A stretch of DNA of 64,000 bases from SSSZ01 sp036732025 (GTDB lineage: Bacteria; Pseudomonadota; Gammaproteobacteria; Burkholderiales; Rhodocyclaceae). The first letter of the stretch is position 1; each line of letters begins with the position of its first letter. A model generated the notes under the pieces. It did no database searches and was not told where the DNA came from. It saw only the letters and a list, made by a program, of their open reading frames with translations. The stretch is from positions 1-64,000 of the forward strand of contig DAINDE010000007.1 of NCBI GenBank assembly GCA_036732025.1, read 5' to 3'. The position numbers were made by a program, and so were the translations under genes. Below, piece by piece: positions 52,912-61,460 of this stretch.

Positions 52912-53226
52912 TCAGGCGATCTGGGCTTCGTCGGTGCGGCTCTCGCCCTTGTTGTCCTTCCAGGACACGGTGATCTTGTCGCCCTTGGCCCCGCCCTTGA
53001 ACTTGAAGGCCAGGTAAGGGTTCTTGGACACCGCCGTGCCGAATTCGCCGGCCAGCACCACCTTGTCGTTATGCTTGGCGGTGAGTTCGGTGATGAACCA
53101 GGCGGGTACCACGCCACCGGTGGAATCCTTGCGCTGGCCGGTTTCCATCTCGTGGCTCATGAGGACTTTCACCTCGGTCACGCCGTCCTTGTTGGCGGCG
53201 CGGATCTTCATGGGGTTTGCAGCCAT
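52912..53226 (-). CDS. soxZ: Sulfur carrier complex subunit SoxZ
   Basis: A 104-residue periplasmic partner of SoxY in the carrier SoxYZ. Markers are KIRAANKDGVTEVKVLMSHE and AGEFGTAVSKNPYLAFKF. There is no signal peptide; it is exported together with SoxY by the Tat route, as in other Sox systems. GGAGC lies upstream. Confidence 0.95.
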   Translation of the reverse strand: MAANPMKIRAANKDGVTEVKVLMSHEMETGQRKDSTGGVVPAWFITELTAKHNDKVVLAGEFGTAVSKNPYLAFKFKGGAKGDKITVSWKDNKGESRTDEAQIA

Positions 53227-53261
53227 TTATAGCTCCTTCAATTCAAAACGGATGTTCAAAA

Positions 53262-53293
53262 CGGGGAACGAAGCGCAAGTCGCTTCGAACCCG
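53262..53293 (-). promoter_or_regulatory. mRNA hairpin between soxY and soxZ
   Basis: CGAAGCG (53269-53275) and CGCTTCG (53281-53287), plus outer CGGG/CCCG pairing, form a stem just after the soxY stop. Two direct TTCAAAACGG copies (53242 and 53255) sit on its soxZ side. It could set the SoxY:SoxZ ratio or protect the upstream message. Confidence 0.4.
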
Positions 53294-53296
53294 TTT

Positions 53297-53764
53297 CTAG
53301 CCACCGCAGCCACCCAGGGTGACCTTGATTTCCTTGGTGGCCATGAAGAACTTGTCGCCGGCCTTGACCAGGGCATAGACATTGGAGGTCTGGCCCATCT
53401 TGACCCGGGTCTGCACGTTGGCCTCGGTACCTTCCGGCAGGGTGAAGCTGGCGGCCAGGGGGTTGGGGTTCTTCTCGATGAGGATGGCCACCATGGTGGT
53501 CCCGGGCAGGGTGGTGGAAACGCCCACCGGCACCACGGCGCCGTTCTCGGCGATGTCCGGGCCGGTGACCTGCACATCCTTGCTGTCGGCCGGGGTGCCG
53601 GCGCCGATGGCCTTCAGGGTGTCGGCCAGGGTCTTGGCGTCGAAGGCTCCCTTGTTCCAGTCGGCCAGGGCCGTGCCCGGGGCAATGAAGCCGGCGGCGG
53701 CCAGGGCAGCCAGCAGCGAGGCCCCGGAACCAGCCTTGAGTACGTCACGTCGTTGCTTGTTCAT
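53297..53764 (-). CDS. soxY: Sulfur carrier subunit SoxY
   Basis: A 155-residue periplasmic carrier with a Tat signal (KQRRDVLKAGSGASLLAALA). The C-terminus ends in GGCGG, the swinging arm whose Cys holds the sulfur intermediate during thiosulfate oxidation. The start at 53764 follows GAGGAGCAAAC. It lies 23 bp after soxD. Confidence 0.96.
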   Translation of the reverse strand: MNKQRRDVLKAGSGASLLAALAAAGFIAPGTALADWNKGAFDAKTLADTLKAIGAGTPADSKDVQVTGPDIAENGAVVPVGVSTTLPGTTMVAILIEKNPNPLAASFTLPEGTEANVQTRVKMGQTSNVYALVKAGDKFFMATKEIKVTLGGCGG

Positions 53765-53787
53765 GTTTGCTCCTCTTGATGAATCGG

Positions 53788-54834
53788 TTACTTGGCGCCT
53801 GACAGAATCCACTTGACGAGGGTCGCCAGGTCCTCGTCCTTGACATGGCCGTTGGGGGGCATGGGAATGCTGCCCCACGCGCCCTGGCCGCCGTCCTTGA
53901 CCTTGGCCGCCAGCTTGATCTCGGCCCCGGCCTGGCCCGCATAGCGGGAGGCGACTTCGTTGTAGCCCGGGCCGACGATCTTGCCGTTGATCCCGTGGCA
54001 GGCCATGCAGCCGCTCTTGGTCGCCAGCTCCAGGGTCGTCGCCGCGGCCTTGGGGGCGGCGGCGGCCGGGGCGAGGGTGCGGGTGCCCCGCACCGGGCCG
54101 AAGGCGCGGGTCTGGTCCGCCAGTTCGCCGTGGGCGTTGCGGGCGTAGTCGGGCAGGGTGGAGCCGATGGTCACCTCGGCCTTGCAGTGCTTCATGCAGG
54201 CTACGTTCTTCACGTCGGGGACGCCGCCGTTGCCGATGCCGCCCTTCTTCGCCGGCGCCCCCGGCCAGAGGCCGTGGTCGGTGGTCATGCCGAAGCGGTT
54301 GGGCATCTTCTGCTGCACCTCGGCGATGTTGCGGTCGGAAAGGGTGAAGTCCGCCGGCACAATCTCGGCCAGGTTGAGGAAGTAGGCGAGGATGGCGTAC
54401 ACGTCGTCCGGCTTCAGGGACTTGGGCGCCGTCCACGGCATGGCCCGGTAGATGTAGTCCCAGATGGTGGAGATGGTGGCCACCTTGGTGAAGGTGGTGC
54501 GCTGGGGAATGTCGCCGGTGAGGAAGCCGCCGACGCGGCCGGCCTCGATGTCCTTCTTGGTGGTGCCGCCGACGAGGGGGGTGAACACCTCGTTGGATTC
54601 GCCGAAGGAGCCGTGGCAGGAGGCGCACTTTTCCTCGAACAGTTCCTGGCCCCGCTCCACGGTGCCCGAACCCTTGGGCAGGCCCTTGAAATCCGGCCGC
54701 ACGTCGATGTCCCAGGCCTTCACCTCGGCCGGTGTGGCCTCGCGGCCGAGGCCCCGGAAATTGTCGACGGCGGCGGCGCCGCCGGCACAGGCCGCCAGGG
54801 CGAGGGCGACGAGCGTCTTAGAGAACCTGGACAT
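53788..54834 (-). CDS. soxD: Diheme cytochrome SoxD
   Basis: A 348-residue periplasmic diheme cytochrome, electron acceptor of the molybdenum enzyme SoxC; together they oxidise the sulfane sulfur on SoxYZ. A signal peptide is present (about 1-22). The two haem sites are CASCH (in FEEKCASCHGSFGES) and CMACH (in KSGCMACHGINGKIVG), with a Pro/Ala-rich linker between the domains. It overlaps soxC by 17 bp. Confidence 0.94.
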   Translation of the reverse strand: MSRFSKTLVALALAACAGGAAAVDNFRGLGREATPAEVKAWDIDVRPDFKGLPKGSGTVERGQELFEEKCASCHGSFGESNEVFTPLVGGTTKKDIEAGRVGGFLTGDIPQRTTFTKVATISTIWDYIYRAMPWTAPKSLKPDDVYAILAYFLNLAEIVPADFTLSDRNIAEVQQKMPNRFGMTTDHGLWPGAPAKKGGIGNGGVPDVKNVACMKHCKAEVTIGSTLPDYARNAHGELADQTRAFGPVRGTRTLAPAAAAPKAAATTLELATKSGCMACHGINGKIVGPGYNEVASRYAGQAGAEIKLAAKVKDGGQGAWGSIPMPPNGHVKDEDLATLVKWILSGAK

Positions 54835-56167
54835 TGGTCACCTCCCCGCCTTCCGCCACCTTCCAGGACTGGATGGCGTTGTTGTGATAGATGGACTTGG
54901 TGCCCCGCACCTTGCGCAACTGGCCGTAGCCGGGCTGCACGTAGCCGGTCTCGTCCATGGCCCGGGACTGCAGGATGGCGGGCTTGCCGTCCCACACCCA
55001 GCCGATGTTGAAGCGGGTCAGGGCCTTGTTCTGCACCGGCCCTTCGAGGCGGGCGGTCTGCCAGTTGATGCCGCCGTCGAAGGAGACGTCCACCTGCTTG
55101 ATCCTGCCGCGGCCGGACCAGGCGAGGCCGGAGACGTTGTAGAAGCCCTTGTCCAGCAGCGTCTGGCCGCCGGAGGGGGTGGTGATCACCGACTTGCACT
55201 CCTGGATGGAGGAATACTGGCGGTGCAAGCCGTTGGGCAGCAGGTCGATGTAATGGACCGCCTCGTCCTTGCTGGCCCAGGGCTTGTCGCCCACCTCGAT
55301 GCGGCGCAGCCACTTGACCCAGGAGACGCCCTGGACGCCGGGCACGACCAGGCGCAGGGGATAGCCGTTTTCCGGGCGCAGCATCTCGCCGTTCTGGCCG
55401 TAGGCGACGAAGACTTCGCCGTTTTCCACCATTTCCATGGGAATGGTGCGGGTCATGGAGGAGCCGTCAGCCCCCTCGGCCAGGACGTAGCGGGCCTTCT
55501 TGTAGTCGACGCCGCAGTCTTCCAGCAGGGTCTTGAGGGGCACGCCGGTGAATTCCGAGCAGGAGAGCATGCCGTGGGTGTATTGCACCGTGGGCACGGC
55601 CACGTTGCCCCATTCCAGGCCGGTGTTGGCGCCGCACTCGATGAAGTGGATGCGCGACACGGACGGCAGGCGCATCAGCTCGTCCATGGTGTAGACCTTG
55701 GGCTTCTTGAGGAAAGCCGGGTCCGAGGCGTTGATCATCAGCCGGTGCCGGGACGGGTCGATATCGTGCCAGCCCTGGTGATGGCGCTCGAAATGCAGGC
55801 CGGAAGGGGTGATGATGCCGAACAGGCCCTGCAACGGACAGAAGGAGACGGAAGCCCCGCCCACCCGCGTCAGCCCCGGCGATTCCCGCCGCAGAAGCTG
55901 GCTCTCGTATTTGGACGGCTGGCCGTAGGGCCGCGTCGCCACCGGTTGGCCGAGGCTGGTCGACCATTCGGGCAGGTTGAGGATGGCGGGATCGCCCTCC
56001 CCCGCCGCCCGGGCCGCCACCGGCACCGTCAGCGCCGCGCCCGCGGCCAGGAAGCTCCGGCGCAGGAAGCGCCGGCGCCCGGCCGAAATCTCCTTGACCT
56101 CCTCGTCGGTCAGGAAGTTCTCCGGGGCGCGGCGCAGGCGCCCCGGCGGTTGTGTCTTATCCACCAT
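54818..56167 (-). CDS. soxC: Molybdenum sulfur dehydrogenase SoxC
   Basis: A 449-residue periplasmic molybdopterin enzyme of the sulfite-oxidase family. The Tat signal is GRRRFLRRSFLAAGAALT. The molybdenum-binding Cys is in MLSCSEFTGVPL, preceded by FIECGANTGLEWGN. A C-terminal dimerisation domain follows (about 320-449). It works with SoxD. Presence of SoxCD predicts full oxidation of thiosulfate to sulfate, without sulfur globules. It is the first structural sox gene after the ArsR regulator. Confidence 0.95.
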   Translation of the reverse strand: MVDKTQPPGRLRRAPENFLTDEEVKEISAGRRRFLRRSFLAAGAALTVPVAARAAGEGDPAILNLPEWSTSLGQPVATRPYGQPSKYESQLLRRESPGLTRVGGASVSFCPLQGLFGIITPSGLHFERHHQGWHDIDPSRHRLMINASDPAFLKKPKVYTMDELMRLPSVSRIHFIECGANTGLEWGNVAVPTVQYTHGMLSCSEFTGVPLKTLLEDCGVDYKKARYVLAEGADGSSMTRTIPMEMVENGEVFVAYGQNGEMLRPENGYPLRLVVPGVQGVSWVKWLRRIEVGDKPWASKDEAVHYIDLLPNGLHRQYSSIQECKSVITTPSGGQTLLDKGFYNVSGLAWSGRGRIKQVDVSFDGGINWQTARLEGPVQNKALTRFNIGWVWDGKPAILQSRAMDETGYVQPGYGQLRKVRGTKSIYHNNAIQSWKVAEGGEVTNVQVL

Positions 56168-56194
56168 TGGAAATCCCCTCGTTGCTTTGATTGG

Positions 56195-56527
56195 TCACGA
56201 ATCGCTTGCTGCCTGCATTCCCATGTGCTCGCCGATATCGCGGCTGGCGACGGTGATGCTCACCGTCCGGCAGATGTCGACGAAATTCGGGTCCACCACC
56301 CGGTAGAGGACGGAGCTGCCCTCCCGGCGGCGCTCCACCACGCCGGCGCGGAACAGGATGTTGAGGTGGCGGGAGATGTTGGCCTGGGTCAGGCCGATCT
56401 CGTCCACCACCTCATGGACCGGCCGCTCCCGGCCGCACAGGCAGGAGAGGATGCGCAGCCGGGTGGGATCGGCGAGCAGCGCGAAGTACTCCGCCACCTG
56501 CTGAAAAACCTGTTCCGCTTCGTTCAT
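56195..56527 (-). CDS. ArsR-family regulator of the sox cluster (SoxR-like)
   Basis: A 110-residue ArsR/SmtB-type winged-helix protein. The DNA-binding region is HEVVDEIGLTQANISRHLNI, with EGSSVLYRVVDP forming the wing. Cysteines in ILSCLCGRERP and DICRTV could sense reactive sulfur, as known for SoxR- and SqrR-type repressors. It is the first gene of the minus-strand sox cluster, 27 bp before soxC, and divergent from the flavocytochrome genes. A role as repressor of both is inferred. Confidence 0.85.
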   Translation of the reverse strand: MNEAEQVFQQVAEYFALLADPTRLRILSCLCGRERPVHEVVDEIGLTQANISRHLNILFRAGVVERRREGSSVLYRVVDPNFVDICRTVSITVASRDIGEHMGMQAASDS

Positions 56528-56542
56528 GGTATTTTACGAATA

Positions 56543-56555
56543 AAGTAATTTACTT
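56543..56555. promoter_or_regulatory. Candidate ArsR-type operator
   Basis: AAGTAA-T-TTACTT is a perfect dyad 16 bp upstream of the ArsR-type start, in an AT-rich spacer that also serves the divergent fcc genes. Placement suits autoregulation; the binding protein is not proven. Confidence 0.45.
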
Positions 56556-56734
56556 ATGGTTTGGTAAATATATAATCGCATACTTATAAAGTCAACGCTT
56601 ATATAGATAGACGCAAATATTCTTGAACCACCCCCCCAGTCCCGGATGACGCCGGTCTCGGCGCTGTCCTATACTGCAAGCGCCCGTTGTTCCACCAGAC
56701 CGTCGGAATAAAACCCAAAAGAGGAGATGTCTCG

Positions 56735-57040
56735 ATGAAACTGCTGCACACCGCTACCGCGCTGTGCCTGGCTGCCGCAGCCAGCACCGCCCTCGCTGCC
56801 GACCCCAACCTCGGCCGCAACCTGGCCGCCACCTGCGCCAACTGCCACGGCACCAACGGCAAGGCCCTCGAAGGCTCGGGCATCGATGCCCTGGCCGGCG
56901 TGGACAAGGCCAAGATCCTGCAGAAGCTGGCCGACTTCAAGAGCGGGGTGAAACCCGCCTCGATCATGCACCAGATCTCCAAGGGCTATACCGACGAGCA
57001 ACTGGATCTGATCGCCGCCTACTTCGCCGCGCAGAAATAA
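56735..57040 (+). CDS. fccA: Cytochrome subunit of flavocytochrome c sulfide dehydrogenase-type complex
   Basis: A 101-residue periplasmic monohaem cytochrome with a signal peptide (MKLLHTATALCLAAAASTALA). The haem site is CANCH in LAATCANCHGTNGKALEGSG; a Met near the C-terminus (SIMHQISKGYTDEQLDLIA) is a likely sixth ligand. GAGGAG lies upstream of the ATG at 56735. It is followed 11 bp later by the flavoprotein gene. FccA is a short single-haem form, sometimes called SoxE/SoxF-type. Confidence 0.88.
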   Translation: MKLLHTATALCLAAAASTALAADPNLGRNLAATCANCHGTNGKALEGSGIDALAGVDKAKILQKLADFKSGVKPASIMHQISKGYTDEQLDLIAAYFAAQK

Positions 57041-57051
57041 GGGAGACGACC

Positions 57052-58329
57052 ATGATGCTCATGCAACGACGCGATTTCCTCAAGGCCGGTGCCGCCGCGA
57101 CGGCCATGGCCGCCCTCTACGGTTGCGCCGGCGGCACCCGGGCCAACGGCCACGTGGTGGTGGTGGGCGGCGGCTTCGGCGGCGCCACCGCCGCCAAGTA
57201 CCTGCGCATGTGGAGCGAAGGCGGCGTCCAGGTGACGCTCATCGAGCGCAACACCGAGTTCGTCTCCTGCCCCATGTCGAACCTGGTCATCGGCGGCATG
57301 AAGACCCTGGCCGACATCACCGTCTCCTACGACAACCTGAAGAGCAAGTGGGGCGTGCGGGTGATCCAGGACGAGGTCACCGGCATCGACGCGGGCAAGC
57401 GCACGGTGAAGCTGGCCAAGGGCGGCGAGGTTTCCTACGACCGCCTGGTGCTCTCCCCCGGCATCGACTTCATGTTCGACCAGATCCCCGGCCTCAACAA
57501 CGCCGACGCCCAGGGCAAGATCCTCCACGCCTGGAAGGCGGGCCCCCAGACGGTGGCGCTCAGGAAGCAGCTGGAAGACATGAAGGACGGCGGCGTCTAC
57601 GCCCTCTCCATCCCCAAGGCCCCCTACCGCTGCCCCCCCGGCCCCTACGAGCGGGCCTGCCTGGTGGCCAACTACTTCAAGCAGCACAAGCCCAAATCCA
57701 AGGTCGTCATCCTCGACGCCAACGAGGACGTGATGTCCAAGAAGGCCCTCTTCACCAAGGCCTGGGACGACCTCTACAAGGGCATCATCGAGTACCGCAA
57801 CAACAGCGAGGTGAAGGACGTGGAGGTGGCCTCCAACACCGCCATCCTCGAATTCGACAAGTTCAAGGCCGATGTGCTCAACGTGGTGCCCCCACACCGG
57901 GCAGCCCACGTCGCCGCCCAGACCGGCCTCAAGCTGGTCAACAACCGCTGGGTGGACGTCAACTGGCTGTCCATGGAATCCACCAGCACCCCGGGCGTCC
58001 ATGTCCTGGGCGACGCCATCTTCCCGGCGCCGACCATGCCCAAGTCCGGCCACATGGCCAACCAGCACGCCAAGCTGGCCGCCGCCGCCATCCTCAACCT
58101 GCTGGCCGGCCAGGAGCCCAACCCGGCGCCGGTGGTGATGAACACCTGCTACAGCTTCGTGGACGCCAAGAACGTCATCCACGTCTCCTCGGTGCACCAG
58201 TACGATCCCGCCACCAAGCTGGTGCAGCCGGTCAAGGGCGCCGGCGGCGTCTCGGCGGCGCGGAACGAGATCGAAGGCAAGGTGGCCCTGGGCTGGGCCA
58301 AGAACATCTGGGCCGACATGCTGGCCTGA
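57052..58329 (+). CDS. fccB: Flavoprotein subunit of sulfide dehydrogenase
   Basis: A 425-residue FAD protein that oxidises sulfide in the periplasm and passes electrons to the cytochrome subunit. A Tat signal is present (MQRRDFLKAGAAATAMAALY). The FAD motif is VVVVGGGFGGATAAKYLR. The redox Cys pair is in VSCPMSNLV and MNTCYSFVD, as in FCSD enzymes. YRCPPGPYERACLVANYF is another family segment. The length matches FccB (about 425-430). It ends before a strong terminator hairpin. Confidence 0.93.
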   Translation: MMLMQRRDFLKAGAAATAMAALYGCAGGTRANGHVVVVGGGFGGATAAKYLRMWSEGGVQVTLIERNTEFVSCPMSNLVIGGMKTLADITVSYDNLKSKWGVRVIQDEVTGIDAGKRTVKLAKGGEVSYDRLVLSPGIDFMFDQIPGLNNADAQGKILHAWKAGPQTVALRKQLEDMKDGGVYALSIPKAPYRCPPGPYERACLVANYFKQHKPKSKVVILDANEDVMSKKALFTKAWDDLYKGIIEYRNNSEVKDVEVASNTAILEFDKFKADVLNVVPPHRAAHVAAQTGLKLVNNRWVDVNWLSMESTSTPGVHVLGDAIFPAPTMPKSGHMANQHAKLAAAAILNLLAGQEPNPAPVVMNTCYSFVDAKNVIHVSSVHQYDPATKLVQPVKGAGGVSAARNEIEGKVALGWAKNIWADMLA

Positions 58330-58348
58330 TCGGCCGCCCGCCGCCCCC

Positions 58349-58376
58349 AAGGCCGCCGCGGCGGCCTTTTTCTTTG
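58349..58376 (+). terminator. Terminator after fccB
   Basis: The perfect 20-bp palindrome AAGGCCGCCGCGGCGGCCTT (58349-58368) is followed by TTTCTTT. It lies 20 bp after the fccB stop. Confidence 0.85.
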
Positions 58377-58386
58377 GCCGCGGCGG

Positions 58387-59265
58387 TCAGCGCACCGCCG
58401 CCGTTCCCGCAAACCCCCAATCTCGATACACCGAACCATCCGCCCGGCGCCAGGCGTAATGGTAGCCGTGCTGCAGGAAATGGCCGGCGTCCACGTCGCC
58501 CTGGTCGGCCAGCTTTCGGAACATGGCCAGGGCCCCTTGCCGGTCGGCCGCCACGCCGACGCCGAAATAGAGGGCCGTCGCGTACTGCACCCGGGCCTTG
58601 ACGCTGTAGCCGGGCGTGCCGGCCTCGGCGGCGAGGCGCAGATATTCGGTCATGCGTTCCGGGCGCTTGGGCACGGCGTAGCCGTTTTCGAAATGCTGGG
58701 AGAGGCGCAGGATGCCCAGGGAATTCTTCTCGCGCACGCAGGCGGCGAGGATTTTCAGGGCCGACTCGTGGTCGGCGCACTTCTCCAGTTCGAAAAGGGC
58801 CGCCGCGAACTTGCCGATGCCGCACTCCGGCGCTTCACCCGGGGTGATGTCCACGAAGCCCACCGCCAAGTCGCTGGCGTCTCCCTGACGGCAGTAGAGA
58901 TTCTCCTGGGGCAGTGCAGCGGCGTCGGCGACCACCTGCTCCAGCCAGCGGCCGGTCGCCTGGACGGCGGCCGGGGTGTCGCCCGTCCAGGCTAGCGCCG
59001 TGCCGCCGCTCGCCTCGTCCCAATCGACGCTGACCCGGACCGCTCCCGCCGGCTGCAGCAGACGGAGTTCGAAGCGCTCGGCGTCGAGGTCGGCATGGGG
59101 CAGGCCGTCCCGCGCCAGGTCGGCGCGCAGGGCGCGCCATACCCGCTCGGGGGCGATGTCGACCTGCAGCCGGCCGCTCTCGGCGGCGACTGTGGGCGCG
59201 CTGACGGCAATGGCGGCAACAACGGCGAGGCTGGCGCAAGCGGCCGGGAAACGATAAACACCCAT
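58387..59265 (-). CDS. Sel1-repeat-like secreted protein
   Basis: A 292-residue protein with a signal peptide (about 1-28). The N-terminal half is not recognised (a lipoprotein-like fold with VSVDWDEASGGTALAWTG). The C-terminal third has Sel1-like helical repeats: LGILRLSQHFENGYAVPKRP, EYLRLAAEAGTPG and ARVQYATALYFGVGVAADRQ. Such repeats mediate protein contacts. Function unknown. It is convergent with fccB across the terminator. Confidence 0.75.
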   Translation of the reverse strand: MGVYRFPAACASLAVVAAIAVSAPTVAAESGRLQVDIAPERVWRALRADLARDGLPHADLDAERFELRLLQPAGAVRVSVDWDEASGGTALAWTGDTPAAVQATGRWLEQVVADAAALPQENLYCRQGDASDLAVGFVDITPGEAPECGIGKFAAALFELEKCADHESALKILAACVREKNSLGILRLSQHFENGYAVPKRPERMTEYLRLAAEAGTPGYSVKARVQYATALYFGVGVAADRQGALAMFRKLADQGDVDAGHFLQHGYHYAWRRADGSVYRDWGFAGTAAVR

Positions 59266-59461
59266 GAGGTTCTCCTGGCGAAGGCTGTAAGCTGCCTACG
59301 ATAGAGAAAGGTTCGCCGGGGCGGCAGAGCAAACTGCCTGCGGCTCGCCGGGCATGATGCCCGACGGGGCGGCATCCTGGCCCGCATCCAGTTCCTTCGC
59401 CACGCCGTACAAGAAACGGACTGCCCCTCGCCGGCACCCCCAGCATCAACGGAGAACGACC

Positions 59462-59668
59462 ATGATCGAACTCACCCTGCCCCGCGACACCCCGCCCGCC
59501 GTCGACCCTGCCGCCTATGCCCATACCGCCATGAAAGCGGCGGAGGGCTTCGGCCATGCGCCGGGACTGTTGGAACTGCGCGCCCAACAGAGTCTCCGGG
59601 GATCGCCCCAGGTGCGGATGCGAGGTCCCTCGCCCCTGCTGCCCGCGCCCGCGATCACCGGCCACTGA
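59462..59668 (+). CDS. Small hypothetical protein (68 aa)
   Basis: Not recognised. The 68 residues begin MIELTLPRDTPPAVDPAAYA and include ARAMKA-like helical sequence (HTAMKAAEGFGHAPGLLELR). GGAGAACGACC precedes the ATG. The stop (TGA, 59666-59668) overlaps an ATG that seems to be the intended start of the following NAD(P)-binding gene, so the two look translationally coupled. Confidence 0.5.
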   Translation: MIELTLPRDTPPAVDPAAYAHTAMKAAEGFGHAPGLLELRAQQSLRGSPQVRMRGPSPLLPAPAITGH

Positions 59669-60326
59669 TGGCCGCCCCCGCCAGGTCTTCGTCACCGGCG
59701 CCAACGGCTACCTGGGCAGCCGCCTGGTGCCGCGCCTCATCGGCCGCGGCCACCGGGTTTCCGCCCTCGTCCGCCCGGGGCGGGAAGGCGCCCTGCCCAC
59801 GGCCTGCCGGGTGGTGACCGGGAATGCCCTGGACGCCGCCAGTTTCCGGGATCGCCTCCGCGGCGCCGACACCCTGGTCCATCTGGTCGGCGTCGCTCAT
59901 CCCAGCCCGGCCAAGGCGGCCGCCTTCACCGCCGTCGACCTCGCCTCACTGCAGGCGGCGGTGGCAGCGGCCCGCCACGCCGGAGTGGCGCATTTCGTCT
60001 ATGTCAGCGTCGCCCAGCCGGCGCCGGCCATGCAGGCCTACGTCGCCGCCCGGGCTGCCGCGGAAGCGCTGCTGCGGGAAAGCGGCCTCGCCGCCACCGT
60101 CCTGCGGCCCTGGTACGTCCTCGGCCGGGGCCACCGCTGGCCCCTGGCGCTGCTGCCCTTCTACTGGCTGGCCGAAAGCCTGCCCGCCACGCGGGAAGCG
60201 GCCCGGCGTCTGGGCCTGGTCACCCTGGACCAGATGCAGGCAACCCTGGTGGCGGCAGTGGAAAATCCGGCTACGACATTCCGCATCGCCGAGGTGCCCG
60301 CCATCCGCCGGGGAATGGCCGCCTAA
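59668..60326 (+). CDS. NAD(P)-binding protein (atypical SDR/NmrA-like), start possibly frameshifted
   Basis: About 220 residues with the Rossmann motif VTGANGYLGSRLVPRLIGRG, then LRGADTLVHLVGVAHPSP, FVYVSVAQPAPAMQAYVAAR and LRPWYVLGRGHRWPLALLPF. This is an extended/atypical SDR, similar to proteins annotated as NAD-dependent epimerases. The coding frame has no ATG near the motif. The ATG at 59668, overlapping the previous stop, is out of frame by one base, and one more C in the run at 59675-59679 would give MAAPRQVFVTGANGYLG. An in-frame ATG lies far upstream (59556). Substrate unknown. Confidence 0.75.
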
Positions 60327-60937
60327 TCCAGCGTCGCCAGATACTCCGCGACGGCGTGGGTTTCCAGCTCGGTGAGCTTGGAGGCGATGGTGTGCATCAC
60401 CGCGTTGTCGTTGGTCCGCTCCCGCTTGTTGAATTGCTTGAGCTGGTCCTCGATGTAGCGGGGATGCTGCCCGGCCAGCCGCGGCAGCAGCGGCGTGCCG
60501 TGGGCCTTGGCGCCGTGGCAACTGGCACAGGCGGGCAGGCCGGTGAAGCGGTTGCCCTTGGTGAAGACATAGCGGCCGACGGCTATCAGGTCGCCGTCCA
60601 GGGCGGCCTTGACCGGTGCCTTCCTGGCTTCGAAGTAGGCGCCCAGGGCCCTCATCTCGTCGGGGGTCAAGTCCTCGGCCTGGGGCTTCATGGTGTCGCT
60701 CTTGCGCTTGCCGCTCTGGAAATCGCCCAACTGCTTGGCCACGTACTCGGCATGCTGCCCCGCCAGGCGCGGGAAGACGGCGCTCGCCGCCTCGCCTTCC
60801 ACGCCGTGGCAAAGGAAGCAGCGGCCGGAAACGATTTCCTCGGCCCGCTTGAGATCGACCTTGTCAGCGGCCAAGGCCTGCGTAGCCAGCGACGCAGCCA
60901 GCGCGGCGAGCGCCAGCGCAAATTTCTTGTGACCCAT
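60323..60937 (-). CDS. Diheme cytochrome c4-type protein
   Basis: A 204-residue periplasmic cytochrome with a signal peptide (MGHKKFALALAALAASLATQ) and two similar cytochrome domains. Haem sites are CFLCH (in SGRCFLCHGVEGEAAS) and CASCH (in PACASCHGAKAHGTP); each domain carries FPRLAGQHAEY- or LPRLAGQHPRY-type segments. Cytochromes c4 carry electrons to terminal oxidases. The start at 60937 follows GGGGGAAAT. It converges on the NAD(P)-binding gene with a 4-bp overlap. It could take electrons from the sulfur-oxidation enzymes. Confidence 0.92.
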   Translation of the reverse strand: MGHKKFALALAALAASLATQALAADKVDLKRAEEIVSGRCFLCHGVEGEAASAVFPRLAGQHAEYVAKQLGDFQSGKRKSDTMKPQAEDLTPDEMRALGAYFEARKAPVKAALDGDLIAVGRYVFTKGNRFTGLPACASCHGAKAHGTPLLPRLAGQHPRYIEDQLKQFNKRERTNDNAVMHTIASKLTELETHAVAEYLATLD

Positions 60938-61010
60938 ATTTCCCCCGTGGATGTGCAATTACATAATTAAATCGTAATTTGCTTACGCACGGCTTGCAAT
61001 CCGGGGGCGT

Positions 61011-61460
61011 TCAGGCGTGGCCCGTGCTGCCGAAGCCACCCTCGCCCCGCTCGCTGGCGGCGAATTCGTCCACCACGTTGAAGCCGACCTGGAGCACCGG
61101 CACCACCACCAGTTGGGCGATGCGATCCAGCGGGTTGAGGGTAAAGGATTCCTTGCCCCGGTTCCACACCGACACCATGATCTCGCCCTGGTAGTCGCTG
61201 TCGATGAGCCCCACCAGGTTGCCCAGCACGATGCCGTACTTGTGGCCCAGCCCGGAGCGCGGCAGGATCATGGCGGCCAGGCCCGGATCGGCCAGGTGGA
61301 TGGCGATTCCCGTCGGCACCAGGATGGTTCCGCCCGGCGGCAGATGCACCGGCGCCTCCAGGCAGGCCCGCAGATCGAGGCCGGCGGCCCCCGGGGTGGC
61401 GTAGTGGGGGGGCGAGTCCTTCAAGCGTTGGTCGAGGATCTTGACGTCGATACGGTGCAT
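61011..61460 (-). CDS. dut: dUTP diphosphatase
   Basis: A 149-residue homotrimeric dUTPase that hydrolyses dUTP to dUMP, keeping uracil out of DNA. All motifs are present: AAGLDLRAC, PRSGLGHKYG, GNLVGLIDSDYQGEI, RIAQLVVVP and the C-terminal ERGEGGFGSTG. The start overlaps the coaBC stop by one base, the usual arrangement in proteobacteria. Confidence 0.97.
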   Translation of the reverse strand: MHRIDVKILDQRLKDSPPHYATPGAAGLDLRACLEAPVHLPPGGTILVPTGIAIHLADPGLAAMILPRSGLGHKYGIVLGNLVGLIDSDYQGEIMVSVWNRGKESFTLNPLDRIAQLVVVPVLQVGFNVVDEFAASERGEGGFGSTGHA

